Of a stretch of DNA of 64,000 nucleotides, positions 34,921-46,541 are shown piece after piece. A program made the translations under genes and the position numbers. The notes beneath the pieces were generated by a model. That model saw nothing but the letters and a program-made list of their open reading frames with translations. It was not told the DNA's origin and did not search any database. The stretch is from positions 16,449 through 80,448 of the forward strand of contig CAJNOI010000190.1 of NCBI GenBank assembly GCA_905250115.1. The letters are read 5' to 3'. Within the stretch, counting starts at the first letter, position 1, and every line of letters begins with the position of its first letter. This stretch comes from Adineta steineri. Taxonomy: Eukaryota > Rotifera > Eurotatoria > Adinetida > Adinetidae.

Positions 34921-36760
34921 ATGAATCAAAATGGATGTACTAATTTTGAAGATCTTTCAAATGAAATAATCTATGAAATTTTTGATTTTCTTGATACTTA
35001 TCAAGCTTATGAAATTTTTAGCAATTTAAATATACGATTTCGAAATATTCTTACTTTATCAGATCTTTCGATTAATGTCAATATTTTTAATATATCAAAA
35101 TTATCATTTGAACAACATTATGAACAATTTTTTAAATGTAATACTCATCGAATTCATTCACTTTATATTTCAAATCCAATTGTTATCGATTTAATATTTT
35201 CATCTATTAAAAATGATTTATTACTAACTCGACTTCGAATACTTTGTTTGAAAAATATTGATTTAAATGATTGTAAAGATTTTTTCGATTATTTGATTCT
35301 ATTACCACAACTTTCAACATTAATTATTTATTCATTTAAAAAAGATTGTGATAGAATTATAATCTATCATAAACTATTTCGTTTACCAGCATTAAAATAC
35401 TGTAAATTATCGCTTAATGATAGCAGTAATTTTCCACAGGAAGTATTTTCTACTACTTATGATACCTTTAGTTCTATTGAACATCTTATTATTGATTGTA
35501 ATGTATATTTTAATGAACTATTACATATATTACCATATGTTCCTCATCTTCGTCGTTTATCAATCAAAAGTCTGACTTCGTCTTATGGTCAGGTACCACA
35601 TAAATTTTCATTTACTTTAAATAATCTGACACATGTTTCTATTGAATTACACCTTATAAACTTCGATGAATTTCAACCCTTTACGATGAATCTTTTTAAA
35701 AATCTTCAAGTTTTATATATTTCAACTAGTATGGATAATGAATATATCAATGCTCAAAGATGGGAAGATTTGATCGCAACTCATATGCCTCATTTACGAA
35801 TTTTTGATATTCAGCATAAAACATATTTATTTAACAATATAATTAATGGTGAAACATGTCAAGATTTAATGAATCGATTCGCTACATTATTTTGGACTAA
35901 ACGAAAATGGTTTTTTACACATCAACTTTATTATTTAGACCGTCCAAATTATGGAGTATTCTATTCTATACAACCATACAGGTATGAAACACGATCTTGT
36001 GGGTGCGGATGTCTCGCTTTCATCTACACACACCCTAACTAACAGCTTTGTTTTTTTATTTCAAAGGAGGAAAAACTACATATTGAATTGTATTGAAAAT
36101 CAGTGTAACTATTCATGCAACAAGAAAAATACTTTTTATTCAGTTCGTCATATTTATATTGAACACAGATTAGCAATCGATAATTATTCGATTAATTTTC
36201 CAAATGCTAATGAAATTACTTTTGGCAAAAATGTTTATATATCTCAGGATTTAATTATGAATATTTCCAATAGCATAATTCCTCTATCACAAATAACAAA
36301 AATAACAATTAATAGTGATTTTATTTGTTTTTCCAATATAATCGAAATGTTATGTTTAATACCGAATTGTAAAAAATTAATGCTTACATCTTTATCATTG
36401 GAGAACACAGATTTTTCGTCGTTAGAATGCACGAAAAATTTTCAATATTTATCTCATAAAAATACTATTACAAATATTTATATTAAATCATGCGATTTCA
36501 AAGGAGTTCAACTATTAGTAAATCTTTTTCCTCGATTGCAACATCTGCATATAAATGAACTTCAGCAAGAATTTCAATCGATTATAAAATATTTATTAAA
36601 CACCAATGAAAATACTCGTTATTTACATTCATTATTTATTCGAAGTATAAGTAAAATATGGATTAAAAAACGAAAGAATATAATTACAGAAATTAAACAA
36701 CAGAATGACGTTTCTATAAAACTTCCTGGTGATTTTGGTTGCTATTTGTGGTGGAAATAA
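34921..36760 (+). CDS. F-box protein
   Basis: Two exons, 34921..35981 and 36067..36760, joined through an 85-nt GT-AG intron with closing phase, 584 residues. The N-terminus is an F-box (FEDLSNEIIYEIFDFLDTYQ, then Y..FS.LN.RFRN), the surface that binds Skp1 in SCF ubiquitin ligases. The rest consists of irregular leucine-rich repeats (LPQLSTLIIY, LPYVPHLRRLSIKS, LFKNLQVLYIS, LIPNCKKLMLTS) that would select the substrate. Rotifer genomes hold many such rapidly changing F-box proteins. The intron contains a telomere-like hairpin. Translation uses the ATG at 34921; the frame has no upstream ATG. A related, broken copy follows downstream. Confidence 0.8.
35995..36043. repeat. Telomere-like hairpin inside F-box intron
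   Basis: TCTTGTGGGTGCGGATG faces CATCTACACACACCCTAACT across about 10 bp; it occupies over half of the 85-nt intron. Confidence 0.5.
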
Positions 36761-36942
36761 ATATTGTTACTCACCTTCAAAAATAAAAACCCATTTATTT
36801 TTCTCTTTATTTGTCGCCCTCGCGAATGCTTATTTGTTCTTTTTTTCTGTGCATTATATTGTAAACTATTGTGCAATTATAAACATTGTATTCTTTCATT
36901 TTTTAAATAAACGATATTTCGTCATTGATTAAGAATATCTAT

Positions 36943-38052
36943 ATGGAACAAATAAAACGTCAACGAAGTAACAATGTAAATAATTATCATAATAATAAAA
37001 AACAGAAGATACAAGGTAAAATATATATAGAATTTTTTTTTGTAATTTGTATTTTTTTTTCCAGTTGAAACGAATTGGTGAGTCAACAAAAAATATTCGT
37101 TAAAATGAATATTCTTCGTTTTGTTTTAGTTTATTAAAAGAATTTGTCACATGTTTTGAAGATCTTTCTGATGAATTAATCTATGAAATATTTGAATTAT
37201 TAAAGTTTGATCATGTTTATAAAGCTTTTTATTCACTTAATACACGATTTTATAATTTTATAATTAATTCAACTGTTCCAATTGAAATTAATTTTTCTTC
37301 TATATCAATATTGTAACATCTTATGTGACGCCGTTTATTTCTCTTCTCACTAGTTATACATGTAGCTATATCCTTCATTTCTCATCACTCTTTCTTCCTT
37401 CTTCTTGCAGACAACTATATCACATCTTTTTATATTTATGTTCTGTTTATCATAAGTCATTCTGTCCTTCTCTCTCTCGCTCTAATTGATTGTATTGGAA
37501 AAGATATAAAAGGGAAAAGATATATTGAATAAAGGGATAGTTGTAGAAGCTTAGATTACGAAGTTGTTACAAATATCAACACTTTAACGGTACAAGAATA
37601 AACATCGAATTCTTTCACTTCATTTATCAAATTCATGTTTAAATGATGATATTTCTTCACCAATTCATATTCTATCTCAGTTTCTTCGTCTCGAAACATT
37701 TAGTCTTAATAATATAGAATCAAATCATCTTGAATATCTCGTTCCTACATTAGTTTCTTTACCATGCCTATCTTCATTATCTATCACATCAATAGACATT
37801 ATTCTAGATAGGATTGCTATCTATGATCAAATAATTCGTCTGCACGCAGATCTTCACGATAAAGAGTTCGATTCATGTGTGCGATTTCTATTAGAGAAAA
37901 CAAATCGAAATACTAATCCTTTATGCTCATTATGTGGTTTATCGGCAAACACAATTTGGCTTACAAGATTAAAAGCATTACTCGAATCTGAGACGTTACT
38001 GGATGATTATATGTTTAAAATGATCGATATACATCTATGTTTATGGTGGTAA
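36943..38052 (+). pseudogene. F-box gene interrupted by a solo LTR
   Basis: Exons 36943..37015, a 13-nt microexon 37065..37077 and 37140 onward encode an Asn/Lys-rich start and an F-box (CFEDLSDELIYEIFELLKFD, then FYSLNTRFYNF). The frame runs into the LTR at 37312 and ends immediately at a TAA. Beyond the LTR, 37572-38052 reads as LRR-like sequence (ILSLHLSNSCLNDDIS, LVSLPCLSSLSITS) ending LCLWW, similar to the CYLWW end of the intact neighbour. A TAA shortly after the insertion site in the flanking frame means the locus would be broken even without the LTR. Tandem duplicate of 34921-36760. Confidence 0.8.
37312..37571. mobile_element. Solo LTR of a retrotransposon
   Basis: 260 bp beginning TGTAAC and ending GTTACA (perfect terminal inversion) and flanked by the 5-bp duplication AATAT (37307-37311 and 37572-37576). 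Inside are a TATA-like GATATAAAAGGG (about 37503) and an AATAAA (37528-37533), as expected for the promoter and polyadenylation signals of an LTR. No internal domain, so a product of LTR-LTR recombination. Orientation by the TATA/AATAAA order is plus. Confidence 0.85.
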
Positions 38053-38085
38053 CGTTGATATGTATTAATAAAACTTTAAAATGAA

Positions 38086-40111
38086 CTATGTCTGTGATTT
38101 GTTCTGGAGTTTTTCGTTCACTTTACGAATGTTCTGTTCAGTTCGAATAATATCGCGATGGGTTGGTGGCAATATTTTTCGGCAGATAGCTAGAGATTTT
38201 TGAAAGAAATCTAATGCTTTAACATAATCACCTATTTTTTCATGATACAACCATCCAATATTGTTATACGATGTAGCAATATCAGGATGATTATGTGGTA
38301 ATGTAGCCAATCGAATATTCAAACATTTGTTATAATAGTCTAAGGCTAAATCTACTTCATTCATTGCGCTATATGTAATTGCAAAACGATTATATGTTGC
38401 TAATATATCTGGATGTTCGGATGGCAAAGTCGCTTGTTGAATTTTTAAAGCTGTATTTAAATTTGTTAATGCTTCAGAATATAATTTTTTTCTCCAGTAG
38501 ACGAGACCAATAGAACTATGTAGTCGACCTTTTTCTTCACAAATGTCGAGACCAAGTTCATTTAATAATGATAAACTTTTATGTAAATTTGATAGAGATT
38601 CATCATATTGATTTAGCCAATGATCTGCCCATCCAAGACCACTATATCCGATACTTTCATCAAGTTGAGATTCATAAATCATTCGTTTATAACATTTTTG
38701 TGCTTGTTTATATTCTCCCATTTCAGTTAAAATTTTTCCAAGCGAATGTAAATTTGTTTCATCACCAATCTTATCTTTCATATGAGCAAATGTTTCTTTT
38801 AAATAAAAATCATCTTCACTAGCTAATGTAATATGTGCAATCCAAAGTTTTTTCTCTTTATCTTCATGAATCGATTCAATACGAAACAATGCTCCAAGCA
38901 TAATAAGAACTTCATTTTCACTTGCAATATAACTCAAACGATCGATATTACAAAATGGTACTGTTTTTTGACGTGGATCGATATCGATTTCGAATAGAAT
39001 TCGATCAATTTCATTATTTGGTTTAATCGACTGCAGGAAACTAAGAGCAGTTTTGTATTCAAGACTAGTAGAAAGAAATGAATTCATTGAAATAAATTCT
39101 CCAATACTGGATTGAATTAATTTCAATTCATTTAAATCAATTGCTTGACCACGATAGACTCGAATAATATCACGTGTAGGCATTTTACGTAAATAATGTT
39201 CGTATTCCTTTCTCAATTGATTTGAGAGATCAGTAATGAAAAAACGAAGTGCAAATAATAAATCGAAATTTTGATTGCGCAATGCTTTGTTTAAAATACG
39301 ATAGAGACAACATTCACGTGTATACCACCAGATAGCATTTTTTGTTTTATATGTCTTCTCAAATTCGTTAATAATCGAAAGTTCTTCGGAATTATTTTGA
39401 TATTGTTCTTTACAAACATCAATCAATTCCTGTCGAGCATTGATTTTATGATGCATACGAAAAAGTACTTCAATAAATAATTGAAACCACATGAACATAG
39501 CATTTCGACTTTCTAATGATTCAGTATTGCAATTGACAATTGAAATCATTCCGGAATCTTCGATTAGAACTCGAACTCTTTGATCTTCAGTAATTCGAGC
39601 GATCAATTCCGATTGTTGAGTAAAAATGTCTTTGACCTATGAGAAAGAATTTAGATTCTATGTCTATTGCAACATTATAAACACATACTTTGGCAAAGTC
39701 GGTAATCCATTGTTTGTCGACTGGTTGATCTTGACAAAATATGTAGCATGCCTTGAATTGTGAAAGATCATGTATACGAGGAACTAGTTGATGAGCCATT
39801 GAGTTAGAAGAAATAAGAATAATTTTTTCTTCTATAATTTTCCGAATCTCCTGTTCACATTCATCAGGATTTTCGAATGTTTGTAAAGAATTGACGACTT
39901 TTCTCAATTCCTTTTGTATTTCTTGATTATCTTTCGTTTTGTTTACATCTTCATCAAGCCAGAAATAAGCAAACATGTTACTGTTGGATGTCGCTTTTTG
40001 AGGAACTGAAGGTTGTTTTTCTTTCCGTACATTTGCTGATGAAACTCTTGTTGTTACTTCATTTGGTTCCTTGTTTGGTATACGCGAAGAACCGGGTCGA
40101 CTGCTCGTCAT
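38086..40111 (-). CDS. ADP-ribosyltransferase with TPR repeats
   Basis: Two exons, complement(39689..40111) and complement(38086..39636), phase-0 junction, 657 residues. Residues 1-45 are Ser/Lys-rich; 46-165 form an N-terminal domain (FWLDEDVNKTKDN ... PRIHDLSQFKACYIFCQDQ) that recurs in rotifer proteins and looks receiver-like. The ART domain (about 200-400) shows the R-S-E triad: Arg in RVYRGQ (about 303), STS in SFLSTS (about 330), and the E-x-E in SENEVL (381/383), which in this superfamily marks mono-ADP-ribosylation of arginine. The C-terminal third (about 430-650) consists of kinesin-light-chain-like TPRs (LDYYNKCLNIRLATLPHNHP), for protein binding. No signal peptide, so probably cytosolic. 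The substrate is unknown. It lies tail-to-tail with the F-box remnant and upstream of two further ADP-ribosylation genes on the same strand. Confidence 0.88.
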
Positions 40112-40454
40112 CGTGATGAAAAATGAGCTCTCACTGTAAGAAATATTCTCGTAGTTTCTCTTCTCTGCAACTAAAATGTGAGTGATGTTGAAGGACGTTT
40201 TTTTCTATTGTGATAGAATTGATGTGAGAAGAGAACAAATGTATTACAGGTTGGCAAGATGATGAAAAAAAGAAAATAATAATGATCACGTGGTAGAAAC
40301 CAATGTTTATATATTATTTTGATGGCATTTGTAATAATTTTATTTGCTCTATTGCGAATCTCAGTGAATAGGAATAAAGTTAATTCAAACGATTTACAGG
40401 AGCTACTCATTATTTTTCCCATTAAGTTGTTTCGGACACCGAAGTCTTATCATT

Positions 40455-40592
40455 TTCATATTTCGACTTTTTTTTCTTCGATATTTTTATCCTTCGATAT
40501 TTTTATACTTCGATATTTTTATACTTCGACATTTTATTTTCGACATTTTTCGTTCGATCTTTTTATACTTCGATATTTTAACTTTCGACCTT
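40455..40592. repeat. Minisatellite, about 15-17 bp unit
   Basis: Repeated TTCGATATTTTTATAC-like units (TTCGATATTTTTATACTTCG and variants with CGACATTTT), about seven to eight copies between the two ART genes. Non-coding despite chance open frames. Confidence 0.65.
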
Positions 40593-40777
40593 AGTCGGAA
40601 GAATCATAAAAATAATTCCATTTTTTTTCTTAACTTTTTGTTGTTTGCTTTACTGTATTATCTTCCTCATTCTGTATTTTATTTCACAAGATTACAATAT
40701 AATATTGCTGGAAGTTTTTTCTATATATTTAAGACAAAAATAAAATATGAAAACTTAATCGATTGCCACTTCTATAT

Positions 40778-40822
40778 GACGTGTGGTGGATTTTATTTTT
40801 ATCTTACACCCACACCCTTAAC
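40778..40822. repeat. Telomere-like hairpin downstream of ART gene
   Basis: GACGTGTGGTGGATTTTA faces TACACCCACACCCTTAA; about 130 bp beyond the stop of the minus-strand ART gene. Confidence 0.45.
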
Positions 40823-40953
40823 TTAAAAAGTGAGCTCTACTACAAATATGACTGTAAAACTTTCTCTGATCAACTGAGACGTTGGGTAACAAGTGATATA
40901 CAAAAAAAGATCGTTGAGAAGAAGCACAAATCCATCTTGTTTCATGAGGATGT

Positions 40954-42051
40954 TCAATCTGATTGTGCATTGAGCAATGGCATGTTGCTCGGTTGTGAGA
41001 GATGACCGTGTAGCTTACAATTTGGACAATAATACTCATTTCTCGTTGCTTCCTTGACGAAACCTATGCCATCAATGTATTTCTCGTAGAGTCCATCCTT
41101 CTCGTAGGGTCGTATATCTAAAAAAACAGCCAACAATGAATGTTCACTAAATGAATCTTCTCGTCGTAAACACAAACCTGAGCAATTGCAGCACTGTTTT
41201 ATCGCCCACATATTACAGTCGTGTCCACACATCTTCCTTTTCATTTCCGGTCGATAATCGAGTCCATCTAATAATGTCACTCCATCATCATGAATCATGT
41301 CGATCCTGTACGGCAAGGGACCCTCTCGTAGAATCTCTCTAAGATGAACAATATTCAAAGCACGATTCACTCGTTGTTTGTCGGTAACCAGAAATTCTGT
41401 AGCAGGCAGCAAAAGAACTTCTTCATTATCTCTCGATAAGTATGAATAATTTTCAATCAATTTGCCACTTTGACATTCAATGTAAAAAAGTGTTCTTTGT
41501 CCAGTTTTTCCAAGAAATTCTTCTTTACTGAACACTTCCACTGACCGTGTACAGGAACTAAAACCCCACCAAGTGAATTCTTTGTCTTTCACATAATGAC
41601 TTGAAGCATTACCATTGACACCACGATAGACAAGACCACGATACCGTGGTAGTTTTTTCAAGGCTCTAACCAACAGTGTGAAATAGGGTAAGATAGGGTT
41701 TAATCGACTCCGATCTGCGAGACGAAGTGTCGAGTTTAAAATGTAGAACAGACTTTCTTGTTCGGTCTTTGATTCCATTGTATAGAGTTGAATTGCAGCA
41801 CTTTCATCGATGGTCAGATCATAAATATCTTCTTTTTTCGAACATTCTTTTTTAGCCAAAGAAACTTGCTTGTGAATGTGAGGATCGATGTTTGACGGGA
41901 TGTGTTCTTGCATGTAAATGATTGCCTCTTCCAGTGAAAATTGTCGCCACGGGTGTGAGCCTTGAATTATAGGTAATGTCTCACCCGTTTCATGGACCAC
42001 ATCGTAGAAACGAGAGCGACACGACGAAGTTGATGCAGATATTTTTTCCAT
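40954..42051 (-). CDS. ADP-ribosyltransferase-like protein with C-terminal zinc-binding region
   Basis: Single exon, 365 residues, first ATG used. The ART fold is indicated by LVYRGV (Arg 143), the WWGFSSCTRS strand (Ser about 165) and DNEEVLLLP (Glu 211). The residue two before the catalytic Glu is Asn, so the canonical Q/E-x-E of active arginine- or asparagine-type enzymes is not met and activity or target may differ. Residues about 265-345 carry paired cysteines and histidines (CGHDC, CCNCSGLC, YYCPNC.LHGH) suggesting two zinc sites; this half is not a domain I can name. No signal peptide. It shares the strand with the ART-TPR gene 840 bp further downstream; the two are separate genes, not an operon. 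Confidence 0.8.
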   Translation of the reverse strand: MEKISASTSSCRSRFYDVVHETGETLPIIQGSHPWRQFSLEEAIIYMQEHIPSNIDPHIHKQVSLAKKECSKKEDIYDLTIDESAAIQLYTMESKTEQESLFYILNSTLRLADRSRLNPILPYFTLLVRALKKLPRYRGLVYRGVNGNASSHYVKDKEFTWWGFSSCTRSVEVFSKEEFLGKTGQRTLFYIECQSGKLIENYSYLSRDNEEVLLLPATEFLVTDKQRVNRALNIVHLREILREGPLPYRIDMIHDDGVTLLDGLDYRPEMKRKMCGHDCNMWAIKQCCNCSGLCLRREDSFSEHSLLAVFLDIRPYEKDGLYEKYIDGIGFVKEATRNEYYCPNCKLHGHLSQPSNMPLLNAQSD

Positions 42052-42350
42052 GATAGAAAATATTTTTCAAATGTTCCACCAACACAAGAAGCGGATCAAT
42101 CGTTAAGTGATGAAATATCTTTCAAAAAATGTACAACAAAATATCGTGACAGTGTTATTTCGCAATTTAGTTTACTCATGTGTTGTGCAAGAATCAGAGG
42201 AAGAAAGAAATACATTTGATGACTCATAATGGCTTTTTGTATTTGAGAGGAAAAAAAAGAAAAGCAAAATGTTATACCCGTGTGAATCGAGTATCGAAGA
42301 GTCGACCTGTGATCACATTAGCAGATCTGATCATCTTTCAAATCAGTCTC
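42052..42350. other. 5' flank of ART gene
   Basis: Promoter side of the minus-strand ART gene. A 63-codon open frame on the plus strand has no supporting features. Confidence 0.35.
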
Positions 42351-42430
42351 GTCAAGAGTGTGAATGGGTGAGAATGTGAATGAGTGTGTGTGTGACTGGA
42401 GAAGATACACTCGTACACCCACAGCCTCAA
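42351..42430. repeat. Telomere-like hairpin
   Basis: GTCAAGAGTGTGAATGGGTG faces TACACCCACAGCCTCAAAT across a G+T-rich centre; about 300 bp upstream of the ART start. Confidence 0.5.
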
Positions 42431-42878
42431 ATTAGGTAGTTGCGTTGTTTGTCCTATAGAATTCATTTATAGTATGATAGAGCCAAATGAAAAAAGAGAA
42501 TCTGACAAGCCTTTTACAGATGAAAGAGATATAATGAAAAACAAGATAATAATAGATAGTATTGTTTTTTGTGTGATGAATGAAAAAATAAAGTATGCAC
42601 AAGAATGAGTAATTTTTCTTTACTTCCCATATTATTCTATTCGTTGAAAGAGCCTAAAGCTGTTTCTCTTAACACTTGTCTGTGTCCTTGAAATCAAAAA
42701 TAGATTCATTTTATTTTGAATTCTTTATTCATTTAAATGCATTGAAATGTTTCTTTTGTAAAACGTTTTTTTATAGAAAAAAAACTCTTCTATGCCTATA
42801 TAACTTTCAATCTCATGAAATACTCTTTTATTTTGTTCTTTCATCCGTTTAAAATTATACCATTTCTTCTATCGAGCT

Positions 42879-44547
42879 CCCATGTAAATATTTTTTGTAT
42901 AAAAACGCGTATCAGCTGCGTTCAAATCGCGTCTGAATTTGAAACGATGCTAGACGCAGTTCGAACATAAACTGTGATAATAAATAAAACTGCGTCTGGA
43001 CACGTTTAGCTAAATTTTAAAATTGAAAAAGAACATCACAATCCGTCTCAGGTTTGATCTGAGTCGCCATCAATATCCCCTAACGATGGTCTTTACCCTA
43101 TTATAGGCCAACGGATTGTTATTGTATTGATTTATCTAGGATGATATAAATGATATAAGCGAGAATAGAACAAGCGATTAACAAGCAACCATACATACCG
43201 TTCAGTCACATGTGACTACAATCGTTGTCATATGAATGATGAACTGTATGTGAATCTCAAATTCATATATATATGGATGCATGTATTATTTCAATAGTCT
43301 TGACATAAATATTTATTTTAAGTATTAATATTTCTATTTTCGTACACAAAATTAGCGTAAATAAAAAACAACCTAATATACAATTTTTTCTCAAATTTTT
43401 GAAATTTTGTTTTGTTCAAACCATTTTCGTTGTATCCTTTTTCTATAAAGCAATTTTTTATACAACTTTAAATGGCGCCAATATATCAAAATTTATTATT
43501 TGAATATCATATTTTATGAAATAATATACTTCTTTTTTTTCTATTTTCTTTTGGTCATATAATGTAAATATCAGGAACAATTTTTCTGTATGCTTAAAAT
43601 TGAAATCTATCACTTAAATTAGATATTTAGAGATTATTTCGACAAAGTTTAATCAATATCGAAGAATAATATATGAAGAGATTGATATTTATTTATTTAT
43701 TGTTTATATATTCGCTATTTTAAAACAACTAATTAAAATTTTACGTTTTTTGTCAGATACAGAATAATAAATATTCGAAATTATTTTTGTTTTATTCCAC
43801 CAAAATCTGTTTTGATAGATATATCTGTACGCTTATAAAGAAGGGTATTTTGTGAAACTTTAGATGCTATCGAACATAGTTAATAGTCTTCTATAAATGT
43901 TTTTGTCTTAAGGCTAACAGAAATATGTGTATTTTTTTGATACTTTTAATTCTTTGTTGGTCTATATTTGAACAAAGATATTCATATTTGCATGATGCTT
44001 TTGATCAAAAATATAATTAATATAATAAAGAAGAAGTATGTAGGTTGCTTCAGAACAACTATGAATCTAGTCTATTTATGTTAATTGCTAATAAAATAAC
44101 TTTTACATTCGATACATTCACATACATAAAGCTTTTAGACAAGCTAGTTCGTATCTTCATAGGAGTTTTTGTCTTACGTGCATGTAATACTAAATATTTA
44201 AACTAATAATTTCTTTTAGTTCTTACTATATTCAACTATATAAAAAATCAGATTGTATGCCTTTTTATAATTTTATGATATCTACGCTTGTTAAAACTGT
44301 AGAATAAACTTTTCTTGTTATTCACATTGCTGTAGGGATATAATTTAATGCAAAATCGCGTTCAGATATGTTTGAAAAATGTATACAATTGTGTCTAGGT
44401 GCGCTTCTATACAAGATCGCGTTCAGATGCGTTTGAATATTTTGTATAACTGCGTATATACGCGGTCAAGTATGCGATTGCGTGTTAACGTATTTCAATA
44501 AGAAACGCGATTATACGCGTCTATTCTGCGTTTCATGTTTACATGGG
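42879..44547. mobile_element. Non-autonomous TIR element, about 1.7 kb
   Basis: Begins CCCATGTAAATATT and ends with the inverse (AACATG)TTTACATGGG. Both subterminal regions (42900-43030 and 44350-44530) are dense in CGCGT/GCGTTC motifs such as ATCGCGTTCAGATGCGTTTG, in sharp contrast with the AT-rich interior. No transposase-like frame. No clear target duplication seen. Probably a transposon remnant or MITE; an unrelated insertion of about 80 bp bounded by CAATCCGT/ACGGATTG sits at about 43038-43120. Confidence 0.5.
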
Positions 44548-45421
44548 TATTAATAAAAAAAATATTATAATGAATTTAACGAACCATGAATAATAAAATA
44601 TAATCTTTTAGCACTAATGATTCTATTATAAGTGACTAAAATAAATAAATATTTAATATAAAAGATGCATTATATACGGTTCTGAATAATAATATTGACG
44701 TCAGCAGAATTGCCTTATCAAATATTCAATTGAATATTAATGAGAAGAGAATAACTCTCTTATGAAATCTTTCTTAAAATATTTTATTTTTATTTCTATT
44801 GTTAAAAAAAATATGAATTTTAGATGAATCATCATATCTAACATAGTATTATATTTTTTTATGTAAATAACATGGAAAATTTCTTCTAAAATATTAGTCT
44901 ATATTTTGTAATTCTTAGAATGCATCAATATATATATATATATATATTAATCATTTTTAGTTCAAGATGTTCGGTAGAAGATCGAACTTAAATAAATATC
45001 ATGATATTTAACAAAATAATTAATATAAAGAAATAGAGTATGGACTGATGTGCTTAGTTCGAAAAATCACTTCAAATAAAATCAAAGAAACAGCAACAAG
45101 ATTTTTCTTTCATCTTCTGTATACGAGTATATGTTGTCAATACATATTTATATATTTAGCAGTTAGAATAATTATTCGACCATAATCTTTATAATGAACA
45201 TACTTTCAACATTTATATTTACCATTTTTTAATTAATTTTAATGAAAAATGTCTCGTTCTATTTGTGGAGTTACCGACAAAAAGACAGATAAAATGCATT
45301 AACCTATTATTGCGACGAAGTGGAAAATGAGATAAAATATTTCTTTACTTCATATTCATTCTCACAATTTCTTGTCCGCTCAAACATCAATAAAAGAAAA
45401 GCAGTTTTATTCGTAAGAGTA
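44548..45421. other. AT-rich intergenic with (AT)n run
   Basis: Includes an (AT) microsatellite at about 44929-44948. Nothing else recognised. Confidence 0.4.
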
Positions 45422-46369
45422 ATGATATCTAACACAGTCTGGTTTTGGTCATTGCTTATCGTGCTTATTCCATCATTTATCTGTTTATTATTTGTTCTTT
45501 ATAATCTTCTTTTTGATCGAACTCTTCGTCATGCTCTCAATAATCATATTATTATTGTTATTCTTATCATTGATCTTATCACTCTAATGACAACATATCC
45601 ATGGATGATATATTTTTATTACCAGAACGGTGTTATATGGGAAAGATCAATGATTTTTTGTGAATTCTGGGCATTTATTGATTGGGGATTATTTATCACA
45701 CATATGATACTCTTTGCTTGGGCAACTATCGAAAGACATATTCTTATTTTTCATGATAAGTGGGTATCAACTAGAAAGAAACGATTCTTTGTTCATTATC
45801 TCCCAATCATCGCCCTTCTTCTCTACTGTCTTCTCTACTACATCATTGCAATTTTCTTTCCACCTTGTCAAAATATCTATCTTAATTTCCACAGGGTCTG
45901 TATAAATCCATGTATGTATGATATATATATATTTGTTATGTATGATTCAGTAGTTCACCAAATAGTCCCCACTTGTATAGCCGTTATATTTAGTCTTGCT
46001 TTATTTTTACGTGTTTTATGGCAAAAACATCGTGCACATCAACCAATTCAATGGCGAAAATATCGAAAGATGACAATTCAATTGCTATCTATTTCATTAC
46101 TGTATTTTATATTTTTGTTTCCATACACAATAGCCACTATTCTCTCTCTATGTGATGTAGTGTCTGAAGCAATCTATGACTTTTATCTATATGCAGCATT
46201 TTTCTCTTATTTTATGTTACCGCTTTTTCCTTTTGTTTGTGCTTTATCATTACCTGAACTTCGAAGCAAACTAATCAACATTCTACATTTACGACGACCA
46301 GCAAGACGTATTGGTGTTGAAACGTTGGCTATGCGAACTGCTATGAATAGACAAATGCGCGATCGGTAG
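45422..46369 (+). CDS. Class A GPCR
   Basis: Single exon; the ATG at 45422 (315 residues) is preferred because TM1 follows immediately (TVWFWSLLIVLIPSFICLLFVLY); an in-frame upstream ATG at 45320 would add 34 mostly polar residues. Seven hydrophobic segments are visible, with WATIERHIL (ERH in place of DRY) after TM3, TM3 and ECL2 cysteines (FCEFW; CQNIY / CINPC), TM6 with FPYTIATI, and TM7 ending FPFVCALSLPELRSKL. The C-terminus is basic. It is similar in layout to the receptor at 57777-58868 (TWY...VERY). Ligand unknown; plasma-membrane signalling by family. Confidence 0.85.
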   Translation: MISNTVWFWSLLIVLIPSFICLLFVLYNLLFDRTLRHALNNHIIIVILIIDLITLMTTYPWMIYFYYQNGVIWERSMIFCEFWAFIDWGLFITHMILFAWATIERHILIFHDKWVSTRKKRFFVHYLPIIALLLYCLLYYIIAIFFPPCQNIYLNFHRVCINPCMYDIYIFVMYDSVVHQIVPTCIAVIFSLALFLRVLWQKHRAHQPIQWRKYRKMTIQLLSISLLYFIFLFPYTIATILSLCDVVSEAIYDFYLYAAFFSYFMLPLFPFVCALSLPELRSKLINILHLRRPARRIGVETLAMRTAMNRQMRDR

Positions 46370-46541
46370 ACATTTATTATACAACTTTGTTCTTGTGTTG
46401 TAAAAAAAATAAAAATAAAAAAAACTCATTATAAACATTAATTATACTTGTGAGATTTAATTCGATCAATTCAGAGAAAAACTTGTTTATTTTATTGAAA
46501 AACATAATTTAATCATGACAGATTGAAGCTAATATTAAAAG

